Source: Candidatus Kuenenia stuttgartensis (GTDB taxonomy: Bacteria > Planctomycetota > Planctomycetia > Gemmatales > Gemmataceae). Taken from it: DNA of 36,625 bases. The position numbers and the translations under genes are program-made. This document shows positions 35,401-36,625 of this stretch, one piece after another. How positions within the stretch are numbered: the stretch's first letter is position 1; every line of letters starts with the position of its first letter. The stretch covers positions 1 through 36,625 of the forward strand of contig CAMCLK010000048.1 in the NCBI GenBank assembly GCA_945875585.1, in the 5' to 3' direction. The notes beneath the pieces are model-generated. The model was not told where the DNA came from and searched no databases. It worked only from the letters and a program-made list of their open reading frames with translations.

Positions 35401-36032
35401 ACTTTTACACCAACATGAAAAGCACCTGGAGTAAGCTTCGGGGGGCAAATCAAGCCTTTTTGTTGAACAGGTTGGCACTGGAAAAGGATGAAACAGCAGG
35501 GCCTTCTTTGCAGCGCATGGGTGAAATACTTTCAGCCAAAAGCCCTTATTCGCTTGTGAAGCTCGCAGAGGGTTTAATCACCACTGTTGGTGGGGTTAAT
35601 CAACAATTGCTGCTCGCTGCACGTACACAGGCAAATGCAATCATTCAGAACCATCAGGAAAAGCTGGCCAAAGACATCGATGCTGCCCAAATCGGCCAGG
35701 CAGATCAGGAACGGTTGAAAAAACCGCTGAAAGACCTGCATGTGCAGATAGGTCAAGAACAATCGCTGGCCCATATCATTCAGGCCGAGCACGAAAGCGA
35801 ACGCCTATTCGATGTGGCTCTGAAAAAACTGGCTGTATTGACCGCACCAAAGATTAAAGACGGGGGTGCTGTTGTTCCACCACCTCCTGTCAAAGAACGC
35901 CACGTGATCAGGCCCAGTGAATTTAAGAAAGACTACATCGAAACAACCGAACAGATGGAAATGTTCCTTGCTGAACTGCGCCAACAAATTCAGCAAGCTC
36001 TTGACAAAAAACAACGGATTGAAATCCGCTAA
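32472..36032 (+). CDS. brxC: BREX ATPase BrxC
   Basis: A 1186-residue P-loop ATPase, close to the usual ~1200 for BrxC. The Walker A motif is GFFGSGKS (73-80, Lys79) and a Walker B-like motif is LVFLVDEVGQFIG (Asp267, Glu268). The N-terminus (IEELFERDITRAINGVVKAD) is typical. The central and C-terminal regions are long and helical, with a proline run (VVPPPPVKERHVI) and a coiled-coil-like tail (EQMEMFLAELRQQIQQAL). ATG 32472 is used with GAGGA at 32460-32464; the earlier TTG 32454 is unlikely. BrxC is essential for BREX defence and probably moves or loads other components on DNA. Confidence 0.95.
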   Translation: MKIEELFERDITRAINGVVKADQMDESSVWQELDEFVITKELDKHLQKFVEWYLDTINDAPKFPQKMGIWISGFFGSGKSHLLKVFSYLLANKEHSHEGQTKTAVQFFESKITDAMFLANLKKATADKTEIVLFNIDAKADHRIARDLILRVFIKVLNQLQGYSSDHPHIANFERHLQSKGKLEAFHAAYRKHSGLDWVTERDAYHFNRDETLKAFVETLGQSEDTAKQWIDGAAEHFSISVENFCKWTKDYLDTKGPKHRLVFLVDEVGQFIGNDSMLMLNLQTIVEMLGSTCQRRAWVIVTAQEDMGDIVTDMKTTIDHDFSKIQGRFHPPLKLSSANVDEVIQSRLIAKVPEAKIELAAVYKQQGDILKNQLTFKDCKMTFKAFKDTDDFSKNYPFSPYQFQLIQKIFEAIRKAGATGAHLAKGERSMLDAFQSAGRTASGLQIGVLVPLYDFYPSIESFLDTSVKRTIDQAGSVPGLTDFDIKLLQVLFLIRYVDEMKGNIDNLVTLCLNSIDCNRLQLKRSIEESLGRLESESLISRNGDIYSFLTNEERDINREIKLIELSSGEDSKFLGDILYSDLFKDNKKHRYSVNKLDFEFNREIDLFPFGSQKQDLLKISVISPLADQYENYEKAKCVLESGSNSGHVLIKIGNDELLGREIRTYLQTQKYISRKNDGTLPESTRRILNDCAEDNRHRRERLAIHLANMMGSAEYFVAGQSQKPGTGDSLKVLGELFEYLIHNTFSKMGYIKHLLPDPLRELQSILRSNDIDKQNQLFLAGENNPEAIADLRNHLDLFHTKSQPVVLHDLLEKRSLRPYGWPEGEMLVLLARLMVLGEIQLVMDNAPITLDKAYEPMTNATKRRKIVIRKKAVADPKILQNARALGRELFAEMGPDGEEPLTNFLQNRLREWQSSLNQFRGQAEDGSYPGKQEIADCLLSVNKLLGDTESGRFIDRFNTLKKDLLDIRDQFSDLNDFYTNMKSTWSKLRGANQAFLLNRLALEKDETAGPSLQRMGEILSAKSPYSLVKLAEGLITTVGGVNQQLLLAARTQANAIIQNHQEKLAKDIDAAQIGQADQERLKKPLKDLHVQIGQEQSLAHIIQAEHESERLFDVALKKLAVLTAPKIKDGGAVVPPPPVKERHVIRPSEFKKDYIETTEQMEMFLAELRQQIQQALDKKQRIEIR

Positions 36033-36044
36033 AAGGAACCATCG

Positions 36045-36625
36045 ATGAATCGTACAGCGCTCAAAAACTATGCACCAATTGCCCGCCGTGAATTTATTCA
36101 GGCCATGACAGATCGTGCTGCACATTTCGGCATGACTGCCAGCAAGGTTGAGCCACTGATGGTTCGTGGAGATTCTGTGGTTATTGGCGGCCGCCAGTTC
36201 CCTCAAGCTGTTGCCGCCAAACGAACCAGCCTTGAAGAACGTGTGAAACGGGATGGCTTTGGCTCCACGATGGAATCCATTGCCTACACATGGTTCAATC
36301 GTTTTGCCGCCTTGCGTTACATGGAGCTGCACGGTTACTTGGATCATGGTTACCGTGTACTGAGCCATCCTGAAGGCAAATCTGCCCCCGAAGTGCTGGA
36401 ACATGCCGAGCACTTAGAATTACCCGGGTTGCAGCAATCTGCTGTTATCGACCTCAAGATAGCCGGTGACAAAGAAGAAGATCTGTACCGAATTATTCTG
36501 CTGGCCCAATGCAACGCCCTGCACACAGCCATGCCGTTCCTGTTTGAAAAGATCGATGACGAAACAGAACTGCTGCTGCCAGACAACTTGCTGCGATCTG
36601 ATTCCATTATCAGGCAAATGGTGGA
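36045..36625 (+). CDS. pglX: BREX adenine-specific methyltransferase PglX, N-terminal part (cut by right edge)
   Basis: The first ~193 residues of a protein that continues past the window. The start (NRTALKNYAPIARREFIQAM) and AYTWFNRFAALRYMELHGY are characteristic of PglX, the N6-adenine methyltransferase that marks self DNA in BREX. The methyltransferase motifs lie beyond the edge. AAAAGGAA at 36031-36038 precedes the ATG. It follows brxC by 12 bases, in standard type 1 BREX order, so pglZ and brxL would be expected next. Confidence 0.95.
   Translation, partial: MNRTALKNYAPIARREFIQAMTDRAAHFGMTASKVEPLMVRGDSVVIGGRQFPQAVAAKRTSLEERVKRDGFGSTMESIAYTWFNRFAALRYMELHGYLDHGYRVLSHPEGKSAPEVLEHAEHLELPGLQQSAVIDLKIAGDKEEDLYRIILLAQCNALHTAMPFLFEKIDDETELLLPDNLLRSDSIIRQMV

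Larger units (their letters stand above)
26285..36625 (+). mobile_element. tRNA-integrated genomic island carrying BREX (left end; right end outside the window)
   Basis: Left boundary is the tRNA 3' fragment, immediately followed by a tyrosine recombinase gene, AT-rich cargo and a BREX operon. By the geometry of tRNA integration, the intact CAT tRNA should lie beyond the right edge, on the minus strand with its 3' end facing the element. The recombinase/GYF segment is visibly more AT-rich than the BREX segment, so the cargo may have been assembled from different sources. The size cannot be given. Confidence 0.7.

Noticed and set aside
1..36625. CRISPR array or rRNA genes
   Set aside because: No regularly spaced direct repeats and no rRNA-like conserved stretches were seen anywhere in the window.

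Overview
The window looks like chromosomal DNA of a planctomycete, probably near the Gemmataceae. The reasons are a DUF1559 pseudopilin-like protein (a family greatly expanded in that phylum), an ASPIC/UnbV FG-GAP protein paired with a membrane multiheme cytochrome, a plant-type phosphofructokinase, and GC-rich coding DNA over the first ~20 kb. The lineage is an inference from family content, not a measured placement.

Left part (1-22.4 kb), core-like. On the minus strand, reading right to left: an S9/DPP-IV-type peptidase and a DUF3472-like exported protein; a tightly coupled three-gene operon (transglutaminase-DUF2126, circularly permuted ATP-grasp with alpha-E domain, second transglutaminase), a predicted peptide or amide-bond system; a 6-phosphofructokinase gene interrupted by one in-frame TAA; a DUF1559 protein with a small lipoprotein; a five-haem membrane cytochrome with a TPR-like tail overlapping an ASPIC/UnbV protein; and a partial gene cut by the left edge. 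On the plus strand are a nitrilase-family hydrolase, two small ORFs with strong ribosome binding sites, a Tat-exported CxxC protein and an exported Gfo/Idh/MocA-like protein.

Middle part (22.4-26.2 kb), accessory. It holds a VapBC-type toxin-antitoxin pair, a stretch of decayed coding fragments, and a DUF262-HNH protein of the GmrSD/BrxU type (candidate type IV restriction enzyme).

Right part (from ~26.29 kb to the window end), an integrative element. Its left end is marked by the 3' part of a CAT-anticodon tRNA gene with no 5' half. A divergent tyrosine recombinase follows directly, then an AT-rich stretch with a GYF-TM-acidic-zinc-ribbon protein of unknown role, a cluster of three perfect inverted repeats, and a type 1 BREX phage-defence operon: XRE regulator, brxA, brxB, brxC and the start of pglX, with 4-base overlaps between the first genes. 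The tRNA fragment's orientation predicts that the element extends rightward to an intact tRNA on the minus strand beyond the window.

Most unusual points: the split phosphofructokinase, the integrase lacking the first catalytic arginine, the GYF protein next to BREX, the inverted-repeat cluster upstream of BREX, and a hairpin that could mask the ribosome binding site of the transglutaminase/ATP-grasp operon.
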